From positions 434,001 through 498,000 of the forward strand of contig JAACJK010000112.1 of assembly GCA_013368325.1 (NCBI GenBank): a stretch of DNA of 64,000 bases, in the 5' to 3' direction. The stretch is from Ephemerocybe angulata. Taxonomy: Eukaryota > Basidiomycota > Agaricomycetes > Agaricales > Psathyrellaceae. Of this stretch, positions 34,706 through 46,329 are shown piece by piece. Within the stretch, counting starts at the first letter, position 1. Each line of letters begins with the position of its first letter. The notes under the pieces were generated by a model that worked only from the letters and a program-made list of their open reading frames with translations, had not been told where the DNA came from and searched no databases. The position numbers and the translations under genes were made by a program.

Positions 34706-37279
34706 TTAAAGTTGAAGTAGGCCCGGGTGAACCTGGGCGAATCCCGTTTTATAGACGACACTCCTTCAAATCCCTGTGCTTTCCCGTTAGACGCGGGAGA
34801 CTCGTGTGGTAGAATGTTGTGTACTTACGTAGAGCAGGTCTATGATGGAAAACCCGATAGAAGTTGTCTGCAGAATTCAATTTCAGTGAGCTCCTCAACG
34901 AAACAGCTCTTACACGCACAAATCCGTATCGAGGAGCGCCATCGATATCCATTAACCATCTCCAGATCACAATGGGAGACATCTTTATTGAGGGAAACTG
35001 GTTATGCCCATCATCTTGAGCTCTGTGGACGGTTGTGTAAATGGAAGTAACTTACTTTGGCTACGATGGCTCTCCTCGCGAGCACAGCATCTGAGGCAAG
35101 ATTGTCCCACCAACTCTCCATTCTAGGATGACCCACCCACCCCTTGAAGCCACCATCGCTGTGGAGACCCCGGGTTCCAGAGTTCCCGAAGAAATGGCGG
35201 GTAGTGAGAGCGCTTGCCTCAAGCGTGTCGTCATTCTCGACGGCGTACTTCAGATGTTCAAGCCAAAATGCGTAAAGATAGACCTCCGTGATGGTCACTG
35301 AGGGTCGTCTGCGGCCAAAGCAGGTTGCAGTGGCCCCGTCCGCCAGGCCAACAGAATGCAGCAGGTTTGGTCCAGCATTCATGATCAAGAGGGCGGAGTA
35401 GGAGGGAGATAAATATTCAGGGTTGATGCGGCCCAGGTGCTCCTCCAACTCCTGGTACTGGAGGTCATCTGAGTACCTGGAAACCAGAGCTTCCAAGACC
35501 CCTAAGCCGCCGGAGAATGCTGGCTTCGGTACGGTGGCCAAGAGGTCGCCGACAACGCTGTTGGAGATCAAATTGGTGACCCCCCGATCATCACACCCCT
35601 TGAGTAGCCTCTTTTGCACAACGAAGAAGGTGGAAATAACGGTATCCCCAATTCTTCCAGGTAGTACTGTTTTGTAATAGGAGGCCACCATGTCAACTTG
35701 CTCTCGAAGGTTGGCGCTATTTTGAGGAAGGAAGCTCAAAGAGTCATTCCAATGGGATAATACGAAGCTACTCGCATAGAGGCATGCCTCGTCTCCATCA
35801 CCAGGATGCTGGCCGCGGTACTGTGCATTGTACCGAGAGAGTGCACGGAGGCAGCCTTCTGCGATGCGCTTCTGATTGGAGGGTGACGCATGGAAGCGCC
35901 CTGAGCGGTGCTCGGTGTTGAGGAAGTCGTGTAGGGAGCTGTGGCAGAGAACCACTGGGGTTCTGTCGTCTCCCGGAACCTGGAAAATCGCTTGTAAGTG
36001 GATTAAAACCTGGACAACCTCGTAGCGCGGAATGTCCAACAGCAAGGCCAGCCCGTTGATTGAGAGAGGGGAGTGTATTAAAGCGATGGTCGAAATTATC
36101 TCGGTGAAGTGAGGATAGTGCTCGGAAAGGGAGAGTGTTTGAGCGTACAACCCGTCGAGGCCGGGGTCGATCTCGAGGGCGAGCGGAAGGCGTTTTATCG
36201 GGTTTGTGTTCCCAGGACTGGGTCCCAGAATGAACCTTAGGATAGTAGCCATAAAGATGAAGGATCCGCCTGTGTGCTCTACCAGCTTTCGAAGGCCATC
36301 CGGTGAGGGCCACTGCTCGCCATAAGCCTGAATTACTCGATTGTGTCTGGCTGCCTCTTTAAAGGTCATTTCCATCACGTAGGCGATATCCTCAAGCGCC
36401 GCGTTGTCAGCGAGATTAACCAACTTGACTTGAGGTGATTCCAAATGGGTTCGGATGTGTTCCTCGACTCTGCTGGTGATGAAAAAGCGAAGGGGGATGC
36501 GGGGGTTGTCCTTGAAGAAGCTAATCATGTGGTCGATTAATGAAACGACCTCTTCGCGATCCTCGCATTCGTCCAGCCCATCAATGACAACCAAGAAGGA
36601 TCCTGTGAGGAGGGACTTTGCTCCGAGAGACCACTTGGATGCCATCTTAAAAGGCTCGAAGACTAGGTGTTGGAATTGTAGTTTGATAGGGTAGCTCGTC
36701 AGAATGTCCGGATGCTTCTTCAAAGCATTCTTGACATAGGACGCCGTGCTTGGTATCGTGCGTATCATCTGGCTTGCAATAGTCGCAGCCAGCCTAGTCG
36801 TCCTGCTCCTGTCCCCAGATCCCCGGAAGAAGAAGAAACTGGCCACCAGACAATCGCGGCGGAAAAACTCTTCTGCTACAGCTTGGGCGATGGAGGACTT
36901 GCCGCATCCGACGTAGCCATAGAGCCACATAACATGGCTGTCGCTTTTATTGAGTATTGGGCTCCTGCTCGCCCAGGAGATTATATCCTCTATCACAACT
37001 TGTCTTGTGCCGGGGAGACAGGCCGAGTCAGGGGGGTGGGTCTTCCGGTTTCGCGCGTGAGATGTGCCGGGGATTGGCTTCAGTGTGTCAAGAAGGTCTG
37101 AGAGAGAAGACGTCAGAACCAAGTTGAAGGACATGCACTCCCAGCTGTTGGTATCTCTCACTTGGACTTTGCACGACATGTGTAGTTGCGACAGTATTGC
37201 TCTGCTGTTGGATATGGAAGTTGCTTGCTCCTGCAAAGAATTCGGTGGCATTCGTCTGGGCTTCAGATTTCTGAAGCAT
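34706..37279 (-). CDS. NACHT-domain NLR-like protein (type 2, copy a)
   Basis: Exons 37162-37279, 35056-37097, 34914-34982, 34829-34867 and 34706-34732 close in frame (764 residues). The last two small exons are less certain. Exon 1 has FFAGASNFHIQQQSNTVATT. Exon 2 starts LLDTLKPIPGTSHARNRKT, then Walker A GYVGCGKSSIAQ, SFFFFRGSGDRSRTTR, Walker B LVVIDGLDECEDREE, FFITSRVEEHIR, and the HTGGSFIFMATILRFILG and PGLDGLYAQTLSLSEHYPHF blocks. The C-terminus is helical, with YLYAFWLEHLKYAVEN and, in exon 3, APRYGFVR. It forms a head-to-tail tandem pair with the gene at 38.2-40.6 kb, which is very similar over the entire length. Function is inferred only from the STAND/NACHT family, a class of nucleotide-switch receptors. 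Confidence 0.87.
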
Positions 37280-38210
37280 CTTGTACTATGAGAAGGAAAG
37301 GAGGATTGAGAGGTAGCACCAGGCTAGGTCGTGGACTTTGCCAAACATGTGTGGCGGTGCCGTGAGAATTCAATCAACTTGGCTGATAGCGGGCGCTTAC
37401 CATTCTTTTTGGAAGGGTGTAATTTCCAGCTGTCCACATTCTACGGCTGTACCTTAGACACAACCATATGGAAGATGTGCTCTCCAGCTATCAGCGAAAC
37501 AGTTTCAAGCCCGGTAAGCACGCTTGAAGTAATCAGGCGCTTATTTCGGCATCAATCACAGACCAGTCAATTACAAGACGCCTTCTGTCACAGTGTCCTC
37601 GGGGGGCCAAACAGACCTGGAGAGATATAGAGCTTCCCAGGTTGCGCTCTGTATTGCGCGCACTAGATAACCAACCCTGGGGGATGAGGGGCTGGGGCCA
37701 ATGCACCCAGACTCCAGTACTTAGCTCTAAATCGACGCCCAAAACTTCAATGAGGCAAGCTTTTGCCTCATGTTTCTCCACAGCAATATATACAGAGCTC
37801 AAAATAGGCCCTGAGATACGTAGCAGTGAGGCAGTAACCTGTCACGGACATCCATTCACGAGCGATGTTTCTATCAGTAGTTTTATTCTCCTCTAACGGG
37901 GTCTCATGGCCCGTGCCCACGAGTCAACTCCAGATCTCGAGCTTTGAAGACGCGCCATCATTCACAGGCTGGCCGTACCTCAGAGGTTAGCTCATGTGCC
38001 AAGTTGGTACGTTGCTTATTCAGTTGATAGTTTGCGGGTGCTTATTTGGAAATAGCCCTTCGAATCCCTATAATTTTGCATTAATCACATTGAAATCTTC
38101 ATGCACTATATTGCACTCACACACAGCAAATCCATAATGGAGGCTCCAGCAGCGCTGGTCTGGTGATTCAAACTCAGGGTGTTGTTTAATGGCAGCAGAG
38201 ACAGAGTGGA
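37280..38210. other. Intergenic region between the tandem NACHT genes
   Basis: About 930 bases. The left end, near 37380-37430, resembles the equivalent stretch upstream of the second copy (about 40655-40690), including GGCGCTTACCA and TTTTGGAA, so the promoter was duplicated with the gene. Downstream remnants of copy b's lost terminal exons lie at 38068-38150. No other gene was seen. Confidence 0.6.
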
Positions 38211-40636
38211 TCAACGCACAAATCCGTATCGCATGAGACCACCACCAACATCCAACCATCCCCAGGCCGCAGCGGAGTGAGGTTTGGCATCTGGAAACTA
38301 CGTTCTTGAGTATCTCCAACAACTCGCCGTGAGAAATTTCAATGTCGCTTACCTTAGCCTGAATGGCCATTCTCGCAAGCGCAGCATTTGAAGCAATGTT
38401 GTCACTCCAATTTTTCAATTTCGGGTGCCCTTCCCACTCCCTTGAAACAGCTCCCCCGCGGTCCGTACTACCGAAAAAATTCGCCGTGGTAAGAGCACTG
38501 AGCTCGAATGTGGGATCGTTGTCGACGCCGTATTTGAGATGTTCCAGCCAAAACGCGTAAAGGTAAACCTGTGAGGATGTTTTGGGCCATGCATCGAGGC
38601 ACATCGCGGTGTTGCCGTCCCCGAAGTCTACGGATCGGAGGATGCCTGGCCCAGCGTCCACTATTAGATGTGCGGAGTGGGAGTCCAACAAGTATGCAGG
38701 GTTGATGCGCTGTAGATGCTGCTCCAATTGCTGGGAATATGGGTCGTCTGAATACCTGGAAATCAAGGCGCTCAAAAGCCCTAAGCCGGCTGGGAATGTT
38801 GGTCTCAGTACTGTGGGGAAGAGTTCCCGGATAACCCTACTGGATATCTTGTTGGCGAGCTCCGGGTTGTGGATACCCGGGAGTAACCGCCGCCGTACGT
38901 TGAAAAAAGCGGAAATAATGGTGACCCCGGGTTCTCCGGGCATTACTATTGTGTAGTACGAGGCCACGGCACGAACTTGTTCTTGGAGGTTGGTGAAGTT
39001 GAGCGGGGAGAAAATCAACGTGGCTTCCCAGTGGGCCAAGGCGAAGTTACTCGCATACCGACACGCTTCATGGCCTGCGCCAGGATGATGGGTAGGGTAC
39101 CAAGCCTTGGCCAGAGAGAGTACACGAAGGCAGTTTTCTGCAATACACTTCTGATTGGAAGGTGACGCGTAAAAACACCCAGAGCGACGCTCTGTATTGA
39201 GGAAGTCGTGGAGAGAGCTGTGGCAGAGAACTACTGGAGTTCTATCGTCGCCCGGAACTTGGAAGATCGCTTGCAAGTGGATTAAAACCTGGACGATTTC
39301 GTAGCGCGGGATGTCCAACAGCAAAGCCAGTCCGTTGATTGAAAGTGGGGAGTGTATCAAAGCGATGGTCGAAATTATCTTGCTAAAGTGAGGATAGTGC
39401 TCGGAAAGGGCGAGCGTTTGGGTGTACAGCCCGTCGAGACCAGGGTCAATGTCTAGGGCAAGTGGAAGTTGCTCTATCGGGTTGATGCTTCCAGGATGAG
39501 TCCCCAATATGAACCTAAGGATAGTGGACATAAAGATGAAGGATCCGCCTGTGTGTTCTACTAGCCTTTGAAGGTCATCCTTTGAAGGCCACTGCTCGCC
39601 GTAGGCCTGAATAACCCGATTATGCCTCGCTGCCTCTTTAAAGGCCATCTCCATCACGTAGGCGATATCCTCGAGAGGCGCGTTGTCGGCGAGGTTAATC
39701 AAATCAACTTGAGGCGATTCCAGATGAGTTCGGATGTGCTCCTCTACTCTGCTGGTGATGAAGAAGCGGAGGGGGATGCGGGGATGGTCCTTGAAAAAAG
39801 TGAGCATATGGTCGATTAATGAGGCAACCTCATCCCGGTCCTCGCACTCGTCCAGCCCATCAATGACGATCACGGAGGGTCCAGTGATGAGCGACTTTGC
39901 TCCAAGAGTCCATTTGGACGCCATCCTGAATGGCTCGAGGACAAGATGTTGAAATTGCAGGCTGGCTGGGTAGCTCGTCAGGATGTCGGGGTGTTTCTTC
40001 AAGGCAGCCTTCACGGAGGACATCGTACTTGGTATCGCGCGTACCATCTGACTTGCGATGGTTGCAGCAAGTCTGGTGGCCCTACTCCTGTCTCCCGACC
40101 CCCGAAAGAAGAAGAAACTGGCCACCAGACAATCTCGTCGACAGAACTCTTCCGCTACAGCCTGAGCGATGGACGACTTTCCACACCCCACGTAGCCATA
40201 GAGCCACATGACATGGCTGTCGTTCTTGTTGAGTATCGGATTCCTGGTGGCCCAGGAGATGATGGGGTTGATAACGGCTTGTCTGGTACCAGGGAGACAG
40301 GCAGAGTCCGGCGGGTACGTTTTCCGGTTTCGAGAGTGAGATGCGCCAGGAATCGGCTTGAGTGTATCAAGGAGGTCTAGCGAATAGATACGATTGAAGA
40401 AAATACATGCTGCAGTATTGCTGTCTCTTACCCTTGGTTTTGACGACGTGTGTCGTTGTAACAGTATTGCTCTGCTGTTGGATGTGGAAGTTGCTTGCTC
40501 CCGCAAAGAGTCCAGCATCCGTATGTCCTTCGAATCGATTCGACATCCCGTACTGCGAGCAGGGAAGAAGGGGTTCAAGAGGAGGCGCCGATGGTGATGG
40601 AGACTTGGAGAGCTGTTGACCATCAATAGTAGTCAC
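38211..40636 (-). CDS. NACHT-domain NLR-like protein (type 2, copy b)
   Basis: Exons 40432-40636, 38353-40376 and 38211-38297 close in frame (771 residues). Exon 1 is longer than in copy a (MTTIDGQQLSKSPSPSAPPL) and carries LFAGASNFHIQQQSNTV. The core has DLLDTLKPIPGASHSRNRKT, Walker A GYVGCGKSSIAQ, FFFFRGSGDRSRATR, Walker B VIVIDGLDECEDRDE, FFITSRVEEHIR and GLDGLYTQTLALSEHYPHF. The last exon ends GGGLMRYGFVR followed directly by TGA, where copy a still has a GT donor and two more exons. An ATG further inside exon 1 (MSNRFEGHTDAG) is an alternative start. The family and its likely nucleotide-switch receptor role are as for copy a. Confidence 0.87.
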
Positions 40637-41014
40637 TTGCGAGTTTAAGTAAATGCTACCGGCCGGCGCTTACCACTCCTTTTGGAATGCCTTCAGCTCC
40701 AGCGCCTGGTCGACCTGTGCGGCCCCACACAGACTAAGGGGGTACGAAACTCACAATTTTATGCACCCTGTATACAGAGCGGAATCGGGCCTGCTCGCGG
40801 CACGTAGAAGATGGAGGCTCAGCGCTCACTGGGCGCTTAATAGGCAAAATGGCGACCTGTGTGGAAATTGCAGAGGGTGGCCGAGAAGTGAAGTCGGAAA
40901 GCCCTGAACCATGCAATCACCAGTTCGAAGACATCATATACAATCTCTTTCCTGACAATTGCGTTCAAGATGATCAGCCACACTAGGCAAGCACGTAGAA
41001 TTAGATTGAAATTT
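40637..41014. promoter_or_regulatory. Promoter region of NACHT copy b
   Basis: About 380 bases between the NACHT start and the stop of arrestin-like gene A. It has GGCGCTTACCA near 40668 and TGGGCGCTTAAT near 40830, two examples of the recurring motif. No gene was seen. Confidence 0.5.
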
Positions 41015-43630
41015 TTACTCCGTCCGTTCAGTAAACGCTGTGGGTATCGGCTCATCTCGTCTCGGTTCAGTGGTAATATTCACAAATCTGGATGCGTAAA
41101 CGCGTCCATCCCGCTCTTCGGTTGTATCCTCTGGCTGACGCGAGGTTCCACTCCTAGACCTGAAAGTATCGGCAGGTAAATCAGGCTCGAATGCGTGCGA
41201 ATTCGGGGCCAGGAGCTCGACACAATACTTTGAGGGATGGTATCAGAGATCATGCGTAGCGGGAACCTTGACGAGATAGGCCAGACATACTCACCAGAAC
41301 GTTAAACAGCGGGAAAATGCAAGTAGGCTGCAAGCCTCGCAGGAGATGAATTTCACCCATCAGCTTTCTCAATCCTGGTTCCTGGGGGACGTCCTGAGGG
41401 ATCCACCACACAGCCCCAGTCCCAATCTCCCGCTCGTCGTCCTCGCTTGATGGATCGAGAACCTCACCCGCGGTGACATGCTCCTCCGCGACCCCGTACG
41501 TAAAAGGGTGGGCCTCCAATCCCGAGAGACTCGAATTTCGCAAAAAGCTTTTTCTCTGCGCAAGAAGCGATGCAGAGTCTGTCAATTTCGTCGGAAGGCG
41601 CATTGAGCTTGGAAGGGTCGTAAAATGAGGCAGTGTGCCAAGTCCTTCAAGGGACGAGTTATCCGTGGTAACACTGTCAAGAAATCGAATGAAGCGCCTG
41701 AGCCGAACGCGGGGTGATCGTGGGTCAGAAAAGATGCCCAACGCGCCAGAGTTGTTGCAAGCAATGGTGAGCCAGCAGGGAATTACGGTGCCTCTAGAAT
41801 AAGATAGCTGGAGGGAATTCCCTCGTAGGGTCAGTACAGCTGTCCTTATACACACCAATATATTGGCCACCAGCGACTTACTGGTTTGCTAAGGTAAAGT
41901 GTATACACCAACTCCAGGTCTTCAAGTTGCTGTTGGACGTACATCCCCTTGATGGACGTTGGGGGAAGTTGATACCAACCGTCTGGATCGATATCTGGAG
42001 GAGATAGCTGGGTCCCCTGCCTGTACGCGAGTTGTCGAGTCAAGGGCATGCTAGACGATGCCCGGGTCACAGGTGCATAGATGACCAGTGTTTTGACTCT
42101 GCAGAATGTCCGGTTCATCAGTCATATCTTAAGCGGGAGTCACAAACGAGGTGACTAACCTGCTCTCTGAGGCGAACCGGCCGTGAGATATTAGCAAGGT
42201 GACTTCGTACTGAACATTGGCCTTTACATCACGCTGAAGAAACGATTGCGGGAGTAGCACCCCCGACAGAGACGAAGTCGGAGAATCGTTCGAGGAGTTC
42301 GAAGTGTTGGGATTGGGTGAGTTTGATACTGGACCTGGCCTTCGCAGGTTATCAGTGCCAATAGAGGAGGATAGGCGAGTTTTTTCAGGTCTTCTCGATG
42401 CGGAATTCTCGGGCGTTGGAGTTGAGGGGTTTAGTGTCGCAGTATATGGGTTTACGAGGGTAGGAGAGGTCGGCGCAGCTTGGTAAAGTGGAAGCATGGA
42501 TGAGAAGGCCTCGGCAGGGTGAGCAGAATGATTTGGTTGCGTTACTCGGGCTGGAGCTCCACCAAGTAAGGTTGCCTTCTCACTCAGCCCAGGTATCGAT
42601 TGCTGCGATAAATCGAAAGGAGTCATGGCGCTTTCCAGAAATGGTGCCCCACGAACTCTCCCTGCAGTTCCTGGAGAAGTCTCTTCTGCCCCGTTAAAGG
42701 GAGTTAGAGATGACTTTGGCTCGACATAGTGTGGCAAGAACCGTACAGGGCCTTGGTCCCTACTCGAGTAGACAGCATTCAAAGTTGACAGTTCAACGCG
42801 CGTGGGGAATGGTATCGAGAATGGGAATAACCAATTTCCATCCAGTTTGCCATTGCTATCTTTCTGCGAAGCTGGAGCTCGCCCATGCATAAGTTCCTGG
42901 GGATCTCCGAACTTGCGGTCCCAAATAACATATGTGTGGTCCAAGAAATGGAGGGATCCCGAATCAGCAGAAGCAGCGGTGATAAGCGTCCCTTTCAGCT
43001 TTAAAATCGCGACGTCAGATACTTTGTTGTCCTCCGGTATATCAATCGACCACGCACAATAAGCTTGATACTTCGTATCGTTTGAGGACTTTCTAGAGAA
43101 AGCTCTACATTCCCAAGCATTTGTTGCTCATTCGAAAAGCGAGGGTATTTTCCTCTGTTCTTTGTGCGCGAGCGAAGGGGTTCAGCATTGAAGAGCCGAA
43201 AGGTCGCCCAAGGTTTGGATTTCCCGAACCCCCGGATGGGAAAGGTGTATTCTGTCGGTGGTGGTTCGGTTGGATCTCCCTCTATTGTGCTGAGCAAGGT
43301 CATAGTCGAATAGCGAGGCGGCGTCCTAAGCGTCGATGTGGACTGTCGGGCCTGTGCTAGATGATCATGCGTCATGTATGTGGGCGCTGTTGACGCAGAT
43401 CCCAGCGAGAGAACCGACATGGTGTCCCACAACTCGGGGTTGGCCGAGGAGATGTAGGGTTCCGAAGAGGCATTATGTTGTGTAGAGGTCCCTGCTGTAG
43501 GGATATCGGAGTAGCGAGGAGGATTGGCGCTGGGGAGATCAACTGAGGATTCAAGGTCGGTCCCTGATGAATTGGATTGTCGCCCAGTGGAAGATCGACG
43601 ACTCCCGAATCCGCCGGTCCAGCGAAACAT
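41015..43630 (-). CDS. Arrestin-like protein A
   Basis: The start is MFRWTGGFGSRRSSTGRQSN at 43630. An N-terminal disordered region with PPRYSD and PPRYSTMTLL precedes an arrestin-like N-domain: YTFPIRGFGKSKPWATFRLF, NVELSLESPQTIRSIKL, then after an intron FLDHTYVIWDRKFGDPQEL and GNWLFPFSIPFPTRVELST. A long Ser/Pro-rich linker follows, and a C-domain: LPQSFLQRDVKANVQYEVTL, SHGRFASESR, WYQLPPTSIKGMYVQQQ, SYSRGTVIPCWLTIACNNSG and GEIHLLRGLQPTCIFPLFNV. The last exon (upper limit 41227) starts YCVELLAPNSHAFEPDL and ends at the TAA at 41015. Fungal alpha-arrestins bring ubiquitin ligases to plasma-membrane transporters; PPRY motifs near the N-terminus fit WW-domain binding. It is a paralogue of the gene at 61.3 kb. 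Confidence 0.8.
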
Positions 43631-44495
43631 CGTGATGGTGAATGGTGAGGTTAGATACCACGATTCATCGCCAGTTTAACTCCTTGATAAAGCTTCTCAA
43701 AGGGTTTTCCGACGGGGCCTGATTCCAGGAACAATCCAGCGGTAATCTCAATTCAGACCTGACGTTGCCGACGCCCCCGACAGTGTGTGCACAGGCCCAA
43801 TCGAGAAGGTCCGATGACAGCAAGGAAAAGGGAACCAGGGATCCGGAGAGGGTTGGAGAGAGCCAAGAGTACTACTGAAGACCGGCGCATATGCTTCCCC
43901 ATGGAGGGTGCAGTGAGCCCCACTGCAAACATTCAAAGTAACTCTCACCACAGGTGGGCTACGGTCATCAGAGGGCTATTGTGCTCACGAACGACGCTCT
44001 GTCCGTCACGTTCCCGGGATTCGGGCGTGACATGTCGGTAGAAGGGGGAGGTTGGGCGGTGGAGAATGGCAAGAGAGTGGGTCAATTGGCTAATGACAAG
44101 CATGATCAGGTTGGATGAAGACTGGAGGTGAAAATTGCCTGAAAATGCGGTGATGATGGTATCAATGATCGTTGGCTTTGACACTCTCTAATTTCCAGCG
44201 ATTATCGCCGGAGGACTTTATGTAAGTTTTAACGTAGGTATCTCATATGGTAAAGCAAGTGGACGAGAACATGTGTGCATAAGGGAATAGAGGCATATAC
44301 TAAGAAACCATAAAAAGTAGAGAGTACATACGAAAGGTTGATGCATAACAACATTCAATCGAAACCGAACCGAACCGAAGCACTTCAAAGTCCAAAAACC
44401 CCTCTCAATCAATCCCAACATTCCCCTCCTTTTCCAGCCTCCGTTTCCTGAGCCAAAAAGTCAGAAAGCCCTCCCAAAAATACAACAAAACACAC
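43631..44495. other. Intergenic region upstream of arrestin-like A
   Basis: About 865 bases: promoter of arrestin-like gene A and 3' flank of the next minus-strand gene. The stretch 44220-44480 is A/T-richer with A runs, as expected for a 3' untranslated region. No gene was seen. Confidence 0.5.
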
Positions 44496-45520
44496 TCACC
44501 TATTCTCCATATACCTCCCAGCCATCTCCATCCCTGGCCTAGGCATCACCACATCCGAGCTAGACGCAACCAAGCTCCTCGACCTCCGAACCAAAACCAT
44601 ATCCCTCTCCTCCCTCGCCCCCTTCAGCGTCGTGTTCCTCTCCAACCGCACAACCCTATCACCATATCCCTTCCCCCGCGCCTCCGTACTAGGACCCCCC
44701 GCCCCGTGATTGACAGGATACACCTCAATCATATCCGCAAGCACACTCAACACCTTCATCGTCCGGTCCGTCAAATGCGCCGAGCCCGACGCAGCAAGGT
44801 TCTCCACAGCCGCGCTCAACCTCTTCAACTGCTTCCCATGCGCCCGCTGCTGAGAGCCCAAACCACTCCTCGCAACATCCAACCCTCCCATAGGTCCCTC
44901 ACCGTCCCCTTCCTCGATTTCTTCAGGAGGCGGAAGCTCCGGGAGAGGCTTACTCCTCCCAGCCATCTTCTGAGTCCCAGCCCGCCTGTCTTCCACCCCT
45001 CCCTTCGCATACCTATCATGTATTGGCGTCCCAACCCGCATCTTCGAACTCTCCGCCGTCACCGCCGCAACCTTCCCAGGAACCTTCAAAGGTCTCGTCG
45101 TCCCTTGCGTACCAGCATCTTTCCCCCGCCTCGAATAACCCACACTCCCAAAAATCGACGACACCGACTTCGACTTCGGCGGCCCGACACCAGCCTCAGC
45201 ATCGAGCGCCCCAAGCACAGAAAACCCCTCCCGCCCCTCATCATCCTGGTGAATATCCAACGCCCTCTCCAAAATCCCATACAACAGAACCTGCTGCCTA
45301 AGCTCAATCTCCGTCGTATACCTTCCCTTCATCTCCCCTCTAACCGCAAACAATCACAGCAATCATCAGCCCAAAGTTCAAACTCACCGAAAAGAAAGCC
45401 TATGAAATGGACTTACATTAACGAGAGAAGCTGCTTATCATACTCCGTGAGCTGGTACGACCGGTGCACTCTCTTGACACTCGTAGGGGTCAAACTCGGC
45501 GCGTAGCGAGCTGAAGGCAT
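44496..45520 (-). CDS. Uncharacterised fungal protein
   Basis: Two exons: 45417-45520 (MPSARYAPSLTPTSVKRVHR) and about 44496-45348, joined as LLSL|IGEMKGRYTTE. The first ~60 residues are predicted helical and highly charged (YQLTEYDKQLLSL, TEIELRQQVLLYGILERALDI), a likely protein-binding helix pair. The rest is low complexity with basic-proline segments, and near the end SAHLTDRTMKVLSVLADMIE forms another helix. No domain is recognised. The upstream 809 bases contain two ACGCGT boxes, suggesting cell-cycle-linked expression, and CDK1 is the next gene. That connection is inference. Confidence 0.65.
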
Positions 45521-46329
45521 CGTCTCAGGCTGGACTGCGAAATGAGGTGGCGGATAAATGAAATGAAGAGCGGCCTTCAAGGCGTAAGGGAAGGGAAATG
45601 CGAGGAAGAGACAGATCCAAAAAAGCGCCTCTCAACCCTTGCTTGCCCTCCTTATAAAGTTTTTCCCGATCCCTAACAAGGAACCACCGAGTGGACAATG
45701 CCCCGAGTTCCGACAGACTAGACTTGCACAATGACTTAGCCCCCGGTCCACAAAGACCCGCGCAAAGCAAGAGACGTCAAACAACGCAGAGCCAAATGAA
45801 CTATGAACGCGTCAAGGAGAGGCGGGCGCCTTGAACGGCTAAAGGGTGGGGTGAGAGTGGGTATTCTTAATATCAAAAAGCCACTCGTGACCGCGTTTAA
45901 ATGAGCAAAGCCAAGAAAGAATGACATCGCAAAGCAAGCGCGCGTTACCGCCGTTGCTTTGGCCAGCGTGACGCGGACGCGTCGGACGCGTGCCACTGCA
46001 CGGCCACTTTCAACTTGAATGGTATCAGAAGAGCAGAACTGGAAATGCACGCTTTGGCCACGCACCTCTTTCCCGACTTGAAATCAGCGAAAGACAACGA
46101 ACCCACATGAAGTTCGGGACAGCTTCCGTCTCTCACGAAAGTCATGATAACACAACAATCTCCCCAATGAATTCGGTGGTAAAGATTTGATATAGTAGGA
46201 TAACGAAACCCCTGAATGAAAGACGAACATAAAGAAACAACGCAGAAACTCGGCCCCACGCCGTGGCGGGGAGCCAGAATCTTCTAAGTCCAAGACCAAC
46301 CTCCACATAACCTCCCTTCTACTGACACA
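45521..46329. promoter_or_regulatory. Promoter region with paired MluI cell-cycle boxes
   Basis: 809 bases between the uncharacterised gene (start 45520) and the CDK1 stop. At 45970-45991 three GACGCG steps contain two perfect ACGCGT sites nine bases apart (45977-45982 and 45986-45991). In fungi ACGCGT is bound by MBF (Swi6/Mbp1-type) for G1/S transcription. No gene was seen. Confidence 0.5.

Noticed and set aside
37280..38060. Small frames between the tandem NACHT genes
   Set aside because: Neither strand shows a domain; the area resembles the duplicated promoter and 3' flank.
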